Counted from the stretch's first letter, positions 53,535 through 62,348 are shown. The stretch is 64,000 nt of DNA from Poseidonibacter lekithochrous (GCF_018861145.1 NZ_JAHKQT010000042.1:110316-174315); one strand, 5' to 3'. Notes: generated by a model not told the origin, from the sequence alone. Translations and numbers: made by a program.

Positions 53535-56165
53535 ATGTTTTTTAAAAGAAATAAAAAATATAGTTTAAATGACATTCAAAAACTTTTTTCTCAAATACCA
53601 GTATTTTTTATTATGCTGCTTGCTTTTCTTTTATTTGTAATATCTTTTTTTATTATAGAGTCAAAAGAGAACAGAAAGATTGATTTATTAAAGCAAAAAA
53701 CTTTATTAAACTATGAATTTAATAAAAAAGAACAATTAGAAAGATTTAAAAATAAAGTAAAAGAAAATTTAAAAGATGCTTTTTTAGAAGAAGAAATATT
53801 ACTAAAAAAGGTTACATATAAAGTCATAGGTTATTTTGAGTCTAACTCCTTAAGTAAAATATATGATATTGAAAAATATATAGAATCAATTGAAAAACAC
53901 AATAATACAAAAATAGTCGTTTTTGAAAAAGTAAAATTAAATATATTGCATGGAAAAGATTCAATTAATTATTTACAAAAGTTAGTATTTAATACAAAAG
54001 TACAAGAAAAGAACAAAGATATTATCTTAAAATATATATATTCTCAAGGTGAAGATAATTTACAATATTGGAAAGATGATTTGGAAAGAACTGTAAGACT
54101 TAGTTTTTTTGATAGAGTTTCAATTGATAAAAAAGAATATTTCATCGGTTCCTTTTCTACAATAAATTCTATAAAAGAGATTACACGAAAATCAATATTA
54201 AATACAATAAATACAAATAATTATAATATTTGGTTTTACGATATAATTTCTCAAAATACTTATAATTTTAAAAATAATAAAGCTTTTAAACATTCAAATG
54301 AATTACTGCTTGAAAAAAAAGAAAATACCTCTTTTAAGATATTAGAACATTATTTTATGGATTATGAATATAGTGAAAAGTTCAAAAATTTAACTTATAT
54401 GTATGAAAAACATAACTTTTTAATTAGTACTTTTTATGATAGAAATATAATTGATAATGAAATTAAAGATTTAGTTTTTGAAATAAAACGAGAATATAGA
54501 AATTTATTATTTCAAATATTTATTTATATTTTAGTTGTTACTGCTATCTTAATCTTATTTACATATGTATTTTCAAACTTTATAAAAAATATATTTAATG
54601 AATACAATCATGAATTGCAAAGTAAAACTGTATCTTTAGAGCATTGGAAAAAAAGGTTTGAATTAGCAATTATTGCATCAAATGATGGTTTATGGGATAT
54701 TGACTTTAAAACTGAGAAAATATATTTTTCTAATAAATGGCTTGAAATGTTTGGTTATAAAAAAGAAGAGGTTAAAACTTTTTCAGATTGGTTTGAACTT
54801 ATTCATAATGAAGATAAAGCTAATGTAAAAAATTTATTTGATAAGATTTTTGCAAAAGATGATGATACATTTATTTGTGAATATAGACTTAAAACAAAAA
54901 ATGAAGGTTTTAAATGGGTTTTAGCTCGAGGTAAAGCATTTATAACTGAAGATAATGAGTTTGGTCGTATGCTTATGATGTCTATGGATATAGATAAAAA
55001 TAAAAGAATGAAAAAAGAACTTTTAGATGTAGAACTTTTAGTAGAAGATGGAAAGATAGTCATTTTTAAACTTACAAACGATAAAAATCTATCTATAAAA
55101 TATATATCAAATAGTATTAAGACTTTTGGTTATACAAAACAAGAGTTTGAATCTAATTATACGAGTTTAATGAGTTTAATTTATAAAGATGATATTAATA
55201 AAGTACAAGTTGCAATTAATGCAGCACTTAAAAATGATCTTCCAAACTTTACAATTGTTTGTCGTGTAATAAATGCAGCAAATGAAATAAGATGGATATC
55301 ATCTAGAGTTATTCTGATTAAAAATCATTCAGGCGAAGTAAGTCATTTTTATGGATATATTAATGACATAACTAAAATAAAAGTAAGTCAAGAAGAATTG
55401 AAATTAAAAGTTGAAGATGAAGTAAAAAAGAATAGAGATAAAGATAGGATTTTAATACAGCAAAGTAAACTAGCTTCAATGGGTGAAATGCTTGGGAATA
55501 TTGCGCACCAATGGAGACAACCTTTAAATAATGTATCTTTAATCTTACAATTTTTAAGAGACAATTATAAAAATGAAGCAGTAAGTAGCGAAAAGTTAGA
55601 TAAGTTTATGTATAGAGCAAATACACATATTGAATATATGAGTGAGACGATAGATGATTTTAAAAACTTTTATAAACCTTCTAAGACACAAAATGAATTT
55701 TGTATAAAAGAGTGTATTAATACACTCTTGCATATGGTTAAGAATCAATATGAATCTGAAGATATAAAGATAGAGTTTAATTCAAATAATTTAATTATCA
55801 CAAATTATGAAAATGAATTAAAACAAGCAATTCTAAATATTTTAAATAATGCTAAAGATGCTTTATTAACAAAAATCTCAAAGATGTCAAAAGAAGAAAA
55901 GAATAAATTTGAAGCTTTAATAAAAATATCTTTAATCCAAGAAGATAAAAATATAAGAATAGAAATTTTAAATAATGGTGGAAATATAAACGATGAAATA
56001 ATTGATAGGATTTTTGAACCATATTTTACAACAAAATTTGAACATCAAGGTACAGGTATTGGTCTTTATATGACAAAGTCAATTATTGAAACAAATATGA
56101 AAGGAAAAATAGAAGTATTGAATATTAATGATGGTGTAAAATTTATCATCACTTTAAGTATTTAA
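53535..56165 (+). CDS. Membrane PAS-PAS sensor histidine kinase
   Basis: This is an 876-residue kinase. The first membrane helix lies at about 18-38 (VFFIMLLAFLLFVISFFII). A large periplasmic region to about 320 is probably Cache-like. The second helix is at about 325-350, then two PAS domains (about 370-490, opening RFELAIIASNDGLWDI, and about 505-620). The kinase core has GNIAHQWRQPLN, NILNNAKDA, FEPYFTTK and GTGIGLYM; the G1 box is altered (LNNGGNI where DNAGG is usual). It precedes its regulator by 19 nt and the TAXI-TRAP genes, so it likely senses the transported acid or a relative outside the cell. Confidence 0.87.
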   Translation: MFFKRNKKYSLNDIQKLFSQIPVFFIMLLAFLLFVISFFIIESKENRKIDLLKQKTLLNYEFNKKEQLERFKNKVKENLKDAFLEEEILLKKVTYKVIGYFESNSLSKIYDIEKYIESIEKHNNTKIVVFEKVKLNILHGKDSINYLQKLVFNTKVQEKNKDIILKYIYSQGEDNLQYWKDDLERTVRLSFFDRVSIDKKEYFIGSFSTINSIKEITRKSILNTINTNNYNIWFYDIISQNTYNFKNNKAFKHSNELLLEKKENTSFKILEHYFMDYEYSEKFKNLTYMYEKHNFLISTFYDRNIIDNEIKDLVFEIKREYRNLLFQIFIYILVVTAILILFTYVFSNFIKNIFNEYNHELQSKTVSLEHWKKRFELAIIASNDGLWDIDFKTEKIYFSNKWLEMFGYKKEEVKTFSDWFELIHNEDKANVKNLFDKIFAKDDDTFICEYRLKTKNEGFKWVLARGKAFITEDNEFGRMLMMSMDIDKNKRMKKELLDVELLVEDGKIVIFKLTNDKNLSIKYISNSIKTFGYTKQEFESNYTSLMSLIYKDDINKVQVAINAALKNDLPNFTIVCRVINAANEIRWISSRVILIKNHSGEVSHFYGYINDITKIKVSQEELKLKVEDEVKKNRDKDRILIQQSKLASMGEMLGNIAHQWRQPLNNVSLILQFLRDNYKNEAVSSEKLDKFMYRANTHIEYMSETIDDFKNFYKPSKTQNEFCIKECINTLLHMVKNQYESEDIKIEFNSNNLIITNYENELKQAILNILNNAKDALLTKISKMSKEEKNKFEALIKISLIQEDKNIRIEILNNGGNINDEIIDRIFEPYFTTKFEHQGTGIGLYMTKSIIETNMKGKIEVLNINDGVKFIITLSI

Positions 56166-56184
56166 GATTTTTAAAAAATATATA

Positions 56185-56889
56185 ATGAATGATTTAATAA
56201 CAAGAGTATTATTAGTAGAAGATGAAGAAGATGCAAGAGAGATATTAAGTTTTTATCTTGATACAATCTTTGATGAGGTAGAAGTTGCAAAGGATGGACA
56301 AGAAGGTTTTGAAAAGTATAAAAAATCATATGAAGAGAATAAAGCTTTTGATTTAGTTCTAACAGATATTAAAATGCCAAATAAAGATGGTCTTTCGATG
56401 ATTGAAGATATTACAATTTTAAATGAAAATCAAAAGTTTATAATAGTTTCTGCCTTTAAAGATGAAGAATATCTTTTTAAATCAATTGGATTAAATGTAA
56501 TTTCTTATTTTGTTAAACCTTTAGAGGTTAAAAATATTATGGAAATTTTAAAGAAAGTAAAAACAAAAGTTTTAGAAGATAAATCTAAAAAAGAAATTCA
56601 AGAAGAAATCATTTCTTTAAATAGCACTTATTCCTTTAATACTAAATCAAATTTATTATTTAAAGGTGATGAGATTATTAATCTTTCTAAAAAAGAAACA
56701 TTACTTCTTAAGGCTTTACTTACAAATATAAAAGAAATAAAAACCAAAGAGTTTTTAAAAGAATTTATTTGGAATGATACTAATACTTCTGATGCAACTA
56801 TGAGAACAGTTATAAAAAGAGTTAAAGATAAAATAGCAAAAGAAGACTTTATTGTTTCAAAAAAAGGTCTTGGATATATAATTAAATAG
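56185..56889 (+). CDS. Response regulator with winged-helix output domain
   Basis: This 234-residue regulator has a receiver domain (VEDEEDAREI, phospho-acceptor Asp61 in LVLTDIKMPNKDG, lysine in YFVKPLEV). It is followed by a winged-helix domain (about 150-234) with KKETLLLKALL and ATMRTVIKRVKDKI as recognition helix and ending KKGLGYIIK. It is cotranscribed with the kinase upstream. The GAAAC repeats with 11-bp spacing at both nearby promoters are its most likely binding sites, by position and symmetry. Confidence 0.9.
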   Translation: MNDLITRVLLVEDEEDAREILSFYLDTIFDEVEVAKDGQEGFEKYKKSYEENKAFDLVLTDIKMPNKDGLSMIEDITILNENQKFIIVSAFKDEEYLFKSIGLNVISYFVKPLEVKNIMEILKKVKTKVLEDKSKKEIQEEIISLNSTYSFNTKSNLLFKGDEIINLSKKETLLLKALLTNIKEIKTKEFLKEFIWNDTNTSDATMRTVIKRVKDKIAKEDFIVSKKGLGYIIK

Positions 56890-56931
56890 TCAGAAGCACT
56901 TATAATTAGTCATTCTGTAATAAATTCATAA

Positions 56932-56977
56932 ATTTGAAACAATTTTGAAACAATTTTGTTTCAAAGTGTGTTATACT
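56932..56977 (+). promoter_or_regulatory. GAAAC operator and promoter of the TAXI-TRAP operon
   Basis: GAAAC at 56936-56940 and 56947-56951, then the inverted GTTTC at 56958-56962, follow one another at exact 11-bp steps. The extended -10 TGTTATACT ends at 56977. The repeats cover the -35 region and upstream, where a bound regulator would recruit polymerase. No good -35 hexamer is present, which fits activator dependence. Confidence 0.62.
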
Positions 56978-57008
56978 TCTTCTAGTACAAAAACTAAGGA
57001 GAAATACA

Positions 57009-58028
57009 ATGTCTAAAATATCAATTTTAAAAAAGATTTTTGTTACATCAGCAATCACAGCTACAATGATTTCAGGTGTTCATGCAGCTCAAAAAGAAAC
57101 TAAATATGTAATTGCAACAGCAAGTACAGGTGGAACTTATTATCCAGTTGGTGTTGGAATTGCAACGATTGCATCTTTAAAATTAGCGAAGAGTAATAAA
57201 ACTACGTTTTCAGCTATTACATCGGCAGGTTCTGGTGAGAATGTAGATATGCTTCAAAAAGGTGAAGTTAATTTTGCAATTTTACAAGGACTATTTGGTT
57301 CAATGGCATGGCAAGGAAAAGCTAAATATGAGGGTTCTCCCAAAGAAAATTTAAGATCTATTTCTATGTTATGGCAAAATGTTGAACAGTTTACTATTAA
57401 ATCTGATTATGCAAAAACTGGTAATATCTTAGATCTAAAAAATCTTTATGGTGAAAGATTCGCAATAGGTGGAAGAAGCTCAGGTTCAAGAGTTTCAGCT
57501 GAAACTATTATGAGCGCATTAAATATTGATTTTAATAAAATGAACGTTCAATACTTAGGATATACTCCAAGTTCAACTGCACTTCAAGATGGAAAAGTTC
57601 AAGGGATGAATACTCCATCAGGTCCTCCAACATCTGCTGTTACAAATGCATTTGCTTCTATTGGGAATGATAAAATTAGAGTTTTAGATTTTGATGAAAA
57701 AAATTTAAAAGCAATTAGTGCAAATTATCCTGTATGGAGTCCATTTAAAATTAAAGCAGGAACATATCCAGGTCAAACAAAAGATATCAATACAATTGCA
57801 CAACCTAACTTACTTGTTGTTACAAAAGATACTCCAGAAGAAACGGTATATCTTTTAACAAAAACAATTTATGAAAACTTATCTTTCTTAAATTCTGTGC
57901 ATAAAGCCACAAAAGCAATGTCTTTAGATAAAGCAATTACAGGTTTACCAATGCCTCTACATCCAGGTGCTGCAAGATTTTATAAAGAAAAAGGTATCAA
58001 AATCCCTACAAGTTTAATCGCAAAATAG
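57009..58028 (+). CDS. TAXI-family TRAP solute-binding protein
   Basis: This 339-residue periplasmic protein has a signal peptide ending GVHA at about residue 26. The TAXI signature YVIATASTGGTYYPVGVG opens the mature chain, followed by SAGSGENVDMLQKGEVNFAI and the GGRSSGSRVSAETIM ligand loop. Known TAXI ligands include glutamate and other C4/C5 dicarboxylates; here the oxidase at 61069 points to 2-hydroxyglutarate or a relative. A 13-bp hairpin follows the gene at 58044-58072, which often keeps binding-protein transcript levels above those of the permease. Confidence 0.92.
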   Translation: MSKISILKKIFVTSAITATMISGVHAAQKETKYVIATASTGGTYYPVGVGIATIASLKLAKSNKTTFSAITSAGSGENVDMLQKGEVNFAILQGLFGSMAWQGKAKYEGSPKENLRSISMLWQNVEQFTIKSDYAKTGNILDLKNLYGERFAIGGRSSGSRVSAETIMSALNIDFNKMNVQYLGYTPSSTALQDGKVQGMNTPSGPPTSAVTNAFASIGNDKIRVLDFDEKNLKAISANYPVWSPFKIKAGTYPGQTKDINTIAQPNLLVVTKDTPEETVYLLTKTIYENLSFLNSVHKATKAMSLDKAITGLPMPLHPGAARFYKEKGIKIPTSLIAK

Positions 58029-58043
58029 TCAAATAATCAAGAC

Positions 58044-58072
58044 ATAACAAAAGAAGATTCTTCTTTTGTTAT
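58044..58072 (+). repeat. Intercistronic hairpin between binding protein and permease
   Basis: ATAACAAAAGAAG (58044-58056) and CTTCTTTTGTTAT (58060-58072) form a perfect 13-bp stem with an ATT loop. No T-tract follows, so it is probably a transcript stabiliser or partial terminator that makes the binding protein more abundant than the permease. Confidence 0.6.
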
Positions 58073-58107
58073 ATAGATTATGTAAGTGATTTAGAATTAT
58101 TTACCTA

Positions 58108-58126
58108 GTCTATATAGTGTCTATAT
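58108..58126. promoter_or_regulatory. 11-bp phased GTCTATAT repeat before the permease gene
   Basis: GTCTATAT at 58108-58115 and again at 58119-58126 lie one helical turn apart. TTTACC at 58100-58105 and TATATT at 58122-58127 (16 bp apart) could form a second promoter overlapping it. The lone winged-helix protein at 60090 is a possible ligand; this is speculative. Confidence 0.35.
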
Positions 58127-58143
58127 TTATATAGGAACAAAAA

Positions 58144-60093
58144 ATGATAAAAATTAAATATTTCAAAGAAATAACGTTTATTTATGCAATCTGTATATCC
58201 CTTTTCCACTTTGGGGTAAATATTTGGGGTGGGATTAGTGATTTATGGTTTAACTCCGCTCACTTTGCTTTACTTGCCTCTTTAGGTTTTTTAACATATG
58301 AAGCTAGTAAAAATGAAAATGAAATAAGTTTCTTCAATCTATTATTTGCAACACTTTCATTAAGTACATTCATTTATATGATGTTTTTTGAAGAAAGTCT
58401 TTATGCTGTTGCAAATTCTCAAATGAGAACAAGTGATTTAATTGTAGCATCAATGACAATTGCACTAGCAGTAGAGTTAGTGAGAAAATCTACAGGTTGG
58501 GTTATTCCCGGTCTTATTGTCGGCTGTATTGCTTACTTATTATTTTTAGGTCAGCATATTGATGGTATTTTTGCTTTTGCAGGAATGAGTCCTGAGAGAT
58601 TCCTTTATAGAATGTTCTATACAAGTGAAGGCTTATTTGGTCCAATTGCAACAATTTCTTCGACATATGTATTTATGTTTATTTTATTTGCAGCTTTCCT
58701 TTTAAAATCAGGAGCAGGAGACTTTATTGTAGATGTTTCAAGTGCAGTTGCTGGTAAATATACTGGTGGGACTGGGCATGTTGCAGTATTCTCATCTGCT
58801 TTAATGGGTACAATTTCAGGTTCAGCTGTTGCAAATACTGTTTCAACTGGTTCTATTACAATTCCAATGATGAAAAAAGCTGGTTTCAAACCAACATTTG
58901 CGGCTGCAGTTGAAGCTGCAGCAAGTACTGGTGGACAAATCATGCCTCCAATTATGGGAGCAGGTGCATTTATTATGGCGCAAATGACACATATACCATT
59001 TGTAACTATTGTAACAGTTTCAATATTACCTGCTATTTTATATTTTGCATCAATTGCTTTTTATATAAATATTCATGCTAAAGAACATAATATTAAAGGT
59101 GAAAATAGTGATGTTAAGATTCTTCCAATTTTAAGAGAAGGTTTTCATTTTATTATTCCATTATCTACATTAGTTGGTTTATTAATCTATGGATTTACAC
59201 CAACATATTCAGCAGGTATTGCAATAATTACTATAATTTTTGCTTCTTATTTAACAAAAAATAAAAGAATGGGTATTAAAGAAATACTTGGAGCTTTAGC
59301 ATTAGGTGCCCAAAATATGGTTGTAACTGGTGTTCTACTTATTGCAGTTGGTGTTATTGTTGGTATTATTAATATTTCTGGTATTGGAATTACATTCTCA
59401 CAATTAATTATGGAATGGTCAGGTAACTCATTACTTATTGCTATTGTTTTAATTGCAATTGCATCATTAGTTCTTGGAATGGGATTACCTGTAACTGCAT
59501 CATATGTTGTTCTTTCAGTTCTTTCTGCACCAGCCCTTGTTGGATTAATGCTAAGTCCAGAAATGGCAGCACTTGTAAATGCAGGAATTGAAATACCAGA
59601 GGTTGCAATGTATTTATTATCAGCTCACTTGATAATATTTTGGCTATCACAAGATTCAAATCTTACACCACCTGTTTGTCTTGCAGCCTTTGCCGCAGCT
59701 GCAATTGCTAAAACCCCTCCAATGCAAACAGGTTTAGTTTCATGGAAAGTAGGGAAAGGAATGTATATTATTCCTTTACTATTTGCCTTTACTCCATTGA
59801 TTACAGGAACATGGTTTGAAAGAGTTGAAATATTTGGTTTTGCTTTAATGGGTATTATGTCTTTTTCTATTGTAATGGAAGGTTTTTGGGATCAAAAAAT
59901 GATGATTTTAGAACGAGTTATGTTTGCTTTTGCAGCTGTTTTACTTTTAACACCTGATAATGCTTTTGATATTGAAAGTTATTTTGGAATTGTACAAAAT
60001 ACACATGTTATAGGATTTATAATATTTGCAAGTTCAATGTTTTTACATAAGAAACTATCAAGAGAGAAAAAAGAGTTTGCTCCTTCTATATGA
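58144..60093 (+). CDS. TRAP transporter fused permease (TAXI type, DctQM fusion)
   Basis: This is a 649-residue membrane protein fusing a four-helix small-subunit-like N terminus (about 1-130) to a twelve-helix DctM-like domain. Motifs are MGTISGSAVANTVSTGSITI, AAASTGGQIMPPIMGAGAFI, GMGLPVTASYVVLSVL and SNLTPPVCLAAFAAAAIA, the pattern of the 4TM/12TM TRAP group. Extra hydrophobic segments at the C terminus extend beyond the core. It works with the TAXI binding protein. The stop overlaps the next gene start (ATGA). Confidence 0.94.
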   Translation: MIKIKYFKEITFIYAICISLFHFGVNIWGGISDLWFNSAHFALLASLGFLTYEASKNENEISFFNLLFATLSLSTFIYMMFFEESLYAVANSQMRTSDLIVASMTIALAVELVRKSTGWVIPGLIVGCIAYLLFLGQHIDGIFAFAGMSPERFLYRMFYTSEGLFGPIATISSTYVFMFILFAAFLLKSGAGDFIVDVSSAVAGKYTGGTGHVAVFSSALMGTISGSAVANTVSTGSITIPMMKKAGFKPTFAAAVEAAASTGGQIMPPIMGAGAFIMAQMTHIPFVTIVTVSILPAILYFASIAFYINIHAKEHNIKGENSDVKILPILREGFHFIIPLSTLVGLLIYGFTPTYSAGIAIITIIFASYLTKNKRMGIKEILGALALGAQNMVVTGVLLIAVGVIVGIINISGIGITFSQLIMEWSGNSLLIAIVLIAIASLVLGMGLPVTASYVVLSVLSAPALVGLMLSPEMAALVNAGIEIPEVAMYLLSAHLIIFWLSQDSNLTPPVCLAAFAAAAIAKTPPMQTGLVSWKVGKGMYIIPLLFAFTPLITGTWFERVEIFGFALMGIMSFSIVMEGFWDQKMMILERVMFAFAAVLLLTPDNAFDIESYFGIVQNTHVIGFIIFASSMFLHKKLSREKKEFAPSI

Positions 60094-60452
60094 GGAAATT
60101 GGTTGATATTATGAAAATATTTTTTGATGGTAATAAAATAAACTACGAGAATAAGTTAAAATGCGTATGTATTTATAACTTTTCTCTTGATTGTAAATAT
60201 GATTTTTTAAATAATTTGATAAAAAATGATGCAAGAGAGTATCTTTTAACAAAAAGAGAAGATCTTTTTATCAAATTATTATTGAAAAAAAGAGGGATAG
60301 TTACTTATCTTGAAATGGATGAATTCTTAAATATAGATTATAAAGAATTTACAGTAAATGCTAAAAGACTCTTTGTAAAGAATCTTAGAAAAAAACTACC
60401 CCAGAACTTATTAGCTAATATCTCTGGAGTTGGTTATAAATTACTTGTATAA
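60090..60452 (+). CDS. Stand-alone OmpR-type winged-helix protein
   Basis: This 120-residue protein consists of a short N-terminal segment and a Trans_reg_C-type winged helix: LLTKREDLFIKLLLKKRG, then VNAKRLFVKNLRKKL as recognition helix and ISGVGYKLLV as wing. There is no receiver domain, so it cannot be controlled by phosphorylation in the normal way. The start overlaps the permease stop by 4 bp; an ATG at 60111 is also possible. Its place inside the transporter-catabolic operon suggests a feedback or auxiliary regulator of these genes. Confidence 0.75.
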   Translation: MRKLVDIMKIFFDGNKINYENKLKCVCIYNFSLDCKYDFLNNLIKNDAREYLLTKREDLFIKLLLKKRGIVTYLEMDEFLNIDYKEFTVNAKRLFVKNLRKKLPQNLLANISGVGYKLLV

Positions 60453-60469
60453 ATAAAAAAGGAAGAAAT

Positions 60470-61066
60470 ATGAATGATTTTTTAGAAATATTAAAAAAGT
60501 GTGGATATGAACCTCATTTTGTAAAAACAAAAGAAGAAGCTTTTGAGCTTAGTAAAACATTTATTAAAAGTGGTATGAGCATTGGACTTGGTGGTTCAAC
60601 GAGTGTTTCACAAATTGGTTTACTTGATTATGTTGTAAATAAAGAGGATATTACTTTATATAACCAATATGAAAAAGGTATTTCGATGGAAGAAAATACG
60701 AACAGAAGAAGAAAAGGTATTTTAACTGATCTTTTTATTTGCGGAACAAATGCACTTACAAAAGATGGAAAATTAGTTAATGCCGATGGAAGTGGAAATA
60801 GAGTAGCAGCTTTAATTTTTGGACCTAAAAAAGTTTTAGTAATTGTAGGAAAAAATAAAATAGTTGATAATGTGGAAGATGGTTTTAAAAGATTGATGGA
60901 AGTTGCAGCTGTTAAAAATATTGATAGAATGAATAATAAATCAATAGAAATGGGTAAGGAACCCAGACACAATCTTGATAATATTGCAAATAAATTTACA
61001 TATATAAAAGCAGATGAAAAAGATAGAATAATTTTAATTTTAGTAGATGAAGAGCTAGGATATTAA
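60470..61066 (+). CDS. LUD-domain protein (LutC/YkgG-like)
   Basis: This 198-residue LUD (DUF162) domain protein has GMSIGLGGSTSVSQIGLLDY, FICGTNALTKDGKLVNADG, SGNRVAALIFGPKKVLVIVG, and DEELGY at the C terminus. LutC and relatives take part in lactate and other 2-hydroxyacid oxidation complexes. This one lies directly before L-2-hydroxyglutarate oxidase (2 nt gap), which fits assistance in oxidising a 2-hydroxyacid. LutA and LutB partners are not in the window. Confidence 0.8.
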   Translation: MNDFLEILKKCGYEPHFVKTKEEAFELSKTFIKSGMSIGLGGSTSVSQIGLLDYVVNKEDITLYNQYEKGISMEENTNRRRKGILTDLFICGTNALTKDGKLVNADGSGNRVAALIFGPKKVLVIVGKNKIVDNVEDGFKRLMEVAAVKNIDRMNNKSIEMGKEPRHNLDNIANKFTYIKADEKDRIILILVDEELGY

Positions 61067-61068
61067 AA

Positions 61069-62265
61069 ATGTATGATTATTTAATTATTGGAGCTGGAAT
61101 TATTGGATTAAATATAGCTAGAAATTTAAAACTAAGATTTCCAAATTCCTCTATATTAGTAATTGAAAAAGAACCTGAAGTTGCAATGCACAGTAGTGGA
61201 AGAAATTCAGGTGTATTACATGCTGGTTTTTATTATGATGTGAATTCATTAAAAGCAAAGTTTACTAAAGAAGGTAATCTTGCCCTAAAAGAGTTTGTAA
61301 AACAAAGAGAATTACAAATAAATGAGTGTAAAAAAGTTGTAGTAGCACTTGATGATAAAGAAGTAAAAGGCTTAGAAGAACTTAAAAGAAGAGGGGATTT
61401 AAACGGTGTTGAACTTCATTGGTTAGATGAAAAAGAGTTATGTGTTTTATATCCAAATATTAAAACTTATAAAAAAGCTCTTTTATGTCCTAGTACTGCT
61501 ACTGTTAATCCAAAAGAAGTTACAAAAGAATTTGCAAAAGTAATTGTTGAATTAGGAGTTGAACTTATATTAGATTGTAAATATATTTCTAGCTTGAGTA
61601 ATGTTGTATCAACAAGTCATGGAGATTTTCAAGCACAAAAAGTAATAAATTGTGCAGGTTTGTATGCAGATAATATTGCAAGAGATTTTGGATTTTCAAA
61701 AGATTATGTAATTATTCCATTTAAAGGAATTTATTTAAAAGATAAAACTAATAAATCACATTTAAAAACAAATATTTATCCTGTTCCTAATTTAGACAAT
61801 CCATTTTTAGGAGTTCATTATACTTTAACAGTTGATGGTGAAAGTAAAATTGGACCAACCGCAATTCCTGCTTTTTGGAGAGAAAATTATAAAGGCTTTG
61901 ATAATTTTAATCTAAAAGAGTTTATTCAGATTATATATTATGAATCAAAACTATTTATTACAAATGCCTTTGGCTTTAGATCTTTAGCTTTTAGTGAAAT
62001 TAAAAAGTACAGTCTTTCTTATTTAAAAGGACTTGCAACAAAACTTACGAAAAAAATGAACCATAAAGGGTTTGATTCTTGGAGTACACCAGGTATTAGA
62101 GCACAATTATTAAATAAAAATACATTAGAACTAGTACAAGATTTTGTGGTTGAATCTGATGAAAAATCTGTACATGTTTTAAATGCAGTAAGTCCTGCCT
62201 TTACATCTTCAATACCTTTCGCGAACTGGGTAGTTGAAGAACATGTACTAAAGAAAAGTAAGTGA
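61069..62265 (+). CDS. lhgO: L-2-hydroxyglutarate oxidase/dehydrogenase
   Basis: This 398-residue FAD enzyme of the DAO family oxidises L-2-hydroxyglutarate to 2-oxoglutarate, passing electrons to the quinone pool. FAD-binding YLIIGAGIIGLNIARNL opens the chain, followed by MHSSGRNSGVLHAGFYY, the hallmark of LhgO. Also present are PFKGIYLK, NIYPVPNLDNPFLGVHYT and the C-terminal VLNAVSPAFTSSIPFANW. It is the catabolic end of the kinase-regulator-TAXI-TRAP-LUD gene set. An imperfect hairpin with a pyrimidine-rich tail overlaps its end at 62251-62284. Confidence 0.92.
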   Translation: MYDYLIIGAGIIGLNIARNLKLRFPNSSILVIEKEPEVAMHSSGRNSGVLHAGFYYDVNSLKAKFTKEGNLALKEFVKQRELQINECKKVVVALDDKEVKGLEELKRRGDLNGVELHWLDEKELCVLYPNIKTYKKALLCPSTATVNPKEVTKEFAKVIVELGVELILDCKYISSLSNVVSTSHGDFQAQKVINCAGLYADNIARDFGFSKDYVIIPFKGIYLKDKTNKSHLKTNIYPVPNLDNPFLGVHYTLTVDGESKIGPTAIPAFWRENYKGFDNFNLKEFIQIIYYESKLFITNAFGFRSLAFSEIKKYSLSYLKGLATKLTKKMNHKGFDSWSTPGIRAQLLNKNTLELVQDFVVESDEKSVHVLNAVSPAFTSSIPFANWVVEEHVLKKSK

Positions 62266-62284
62266 AACTTTCTTTTCTCCTCTT
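62251..62284 (+). terminator. Possible terminator at the end of lhgO
   Basis: AAGAAAAGT (62251-62259) pairs with ACTTTCTT (62267-62274) with one bulged A, followed by TTCTCCTCTT. It overlaps the last codons of lhgO and is only a moderate terminator candidate. Confidence 0.35.
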
Positions 62285-62348
62285 TGTCTAAATACTTAAT
62301 ACACAATAATCATGTATACTCTTTTTTTAATATTATTTAAGGAAAGAA

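Noticed and set aside
58617..58943. 108-codon minus-strand frame inside the TRAP permease gene
   Set aside because: It is antisense to conserved permease helices and shows Val/Ala/Pro bias typical of shadows.
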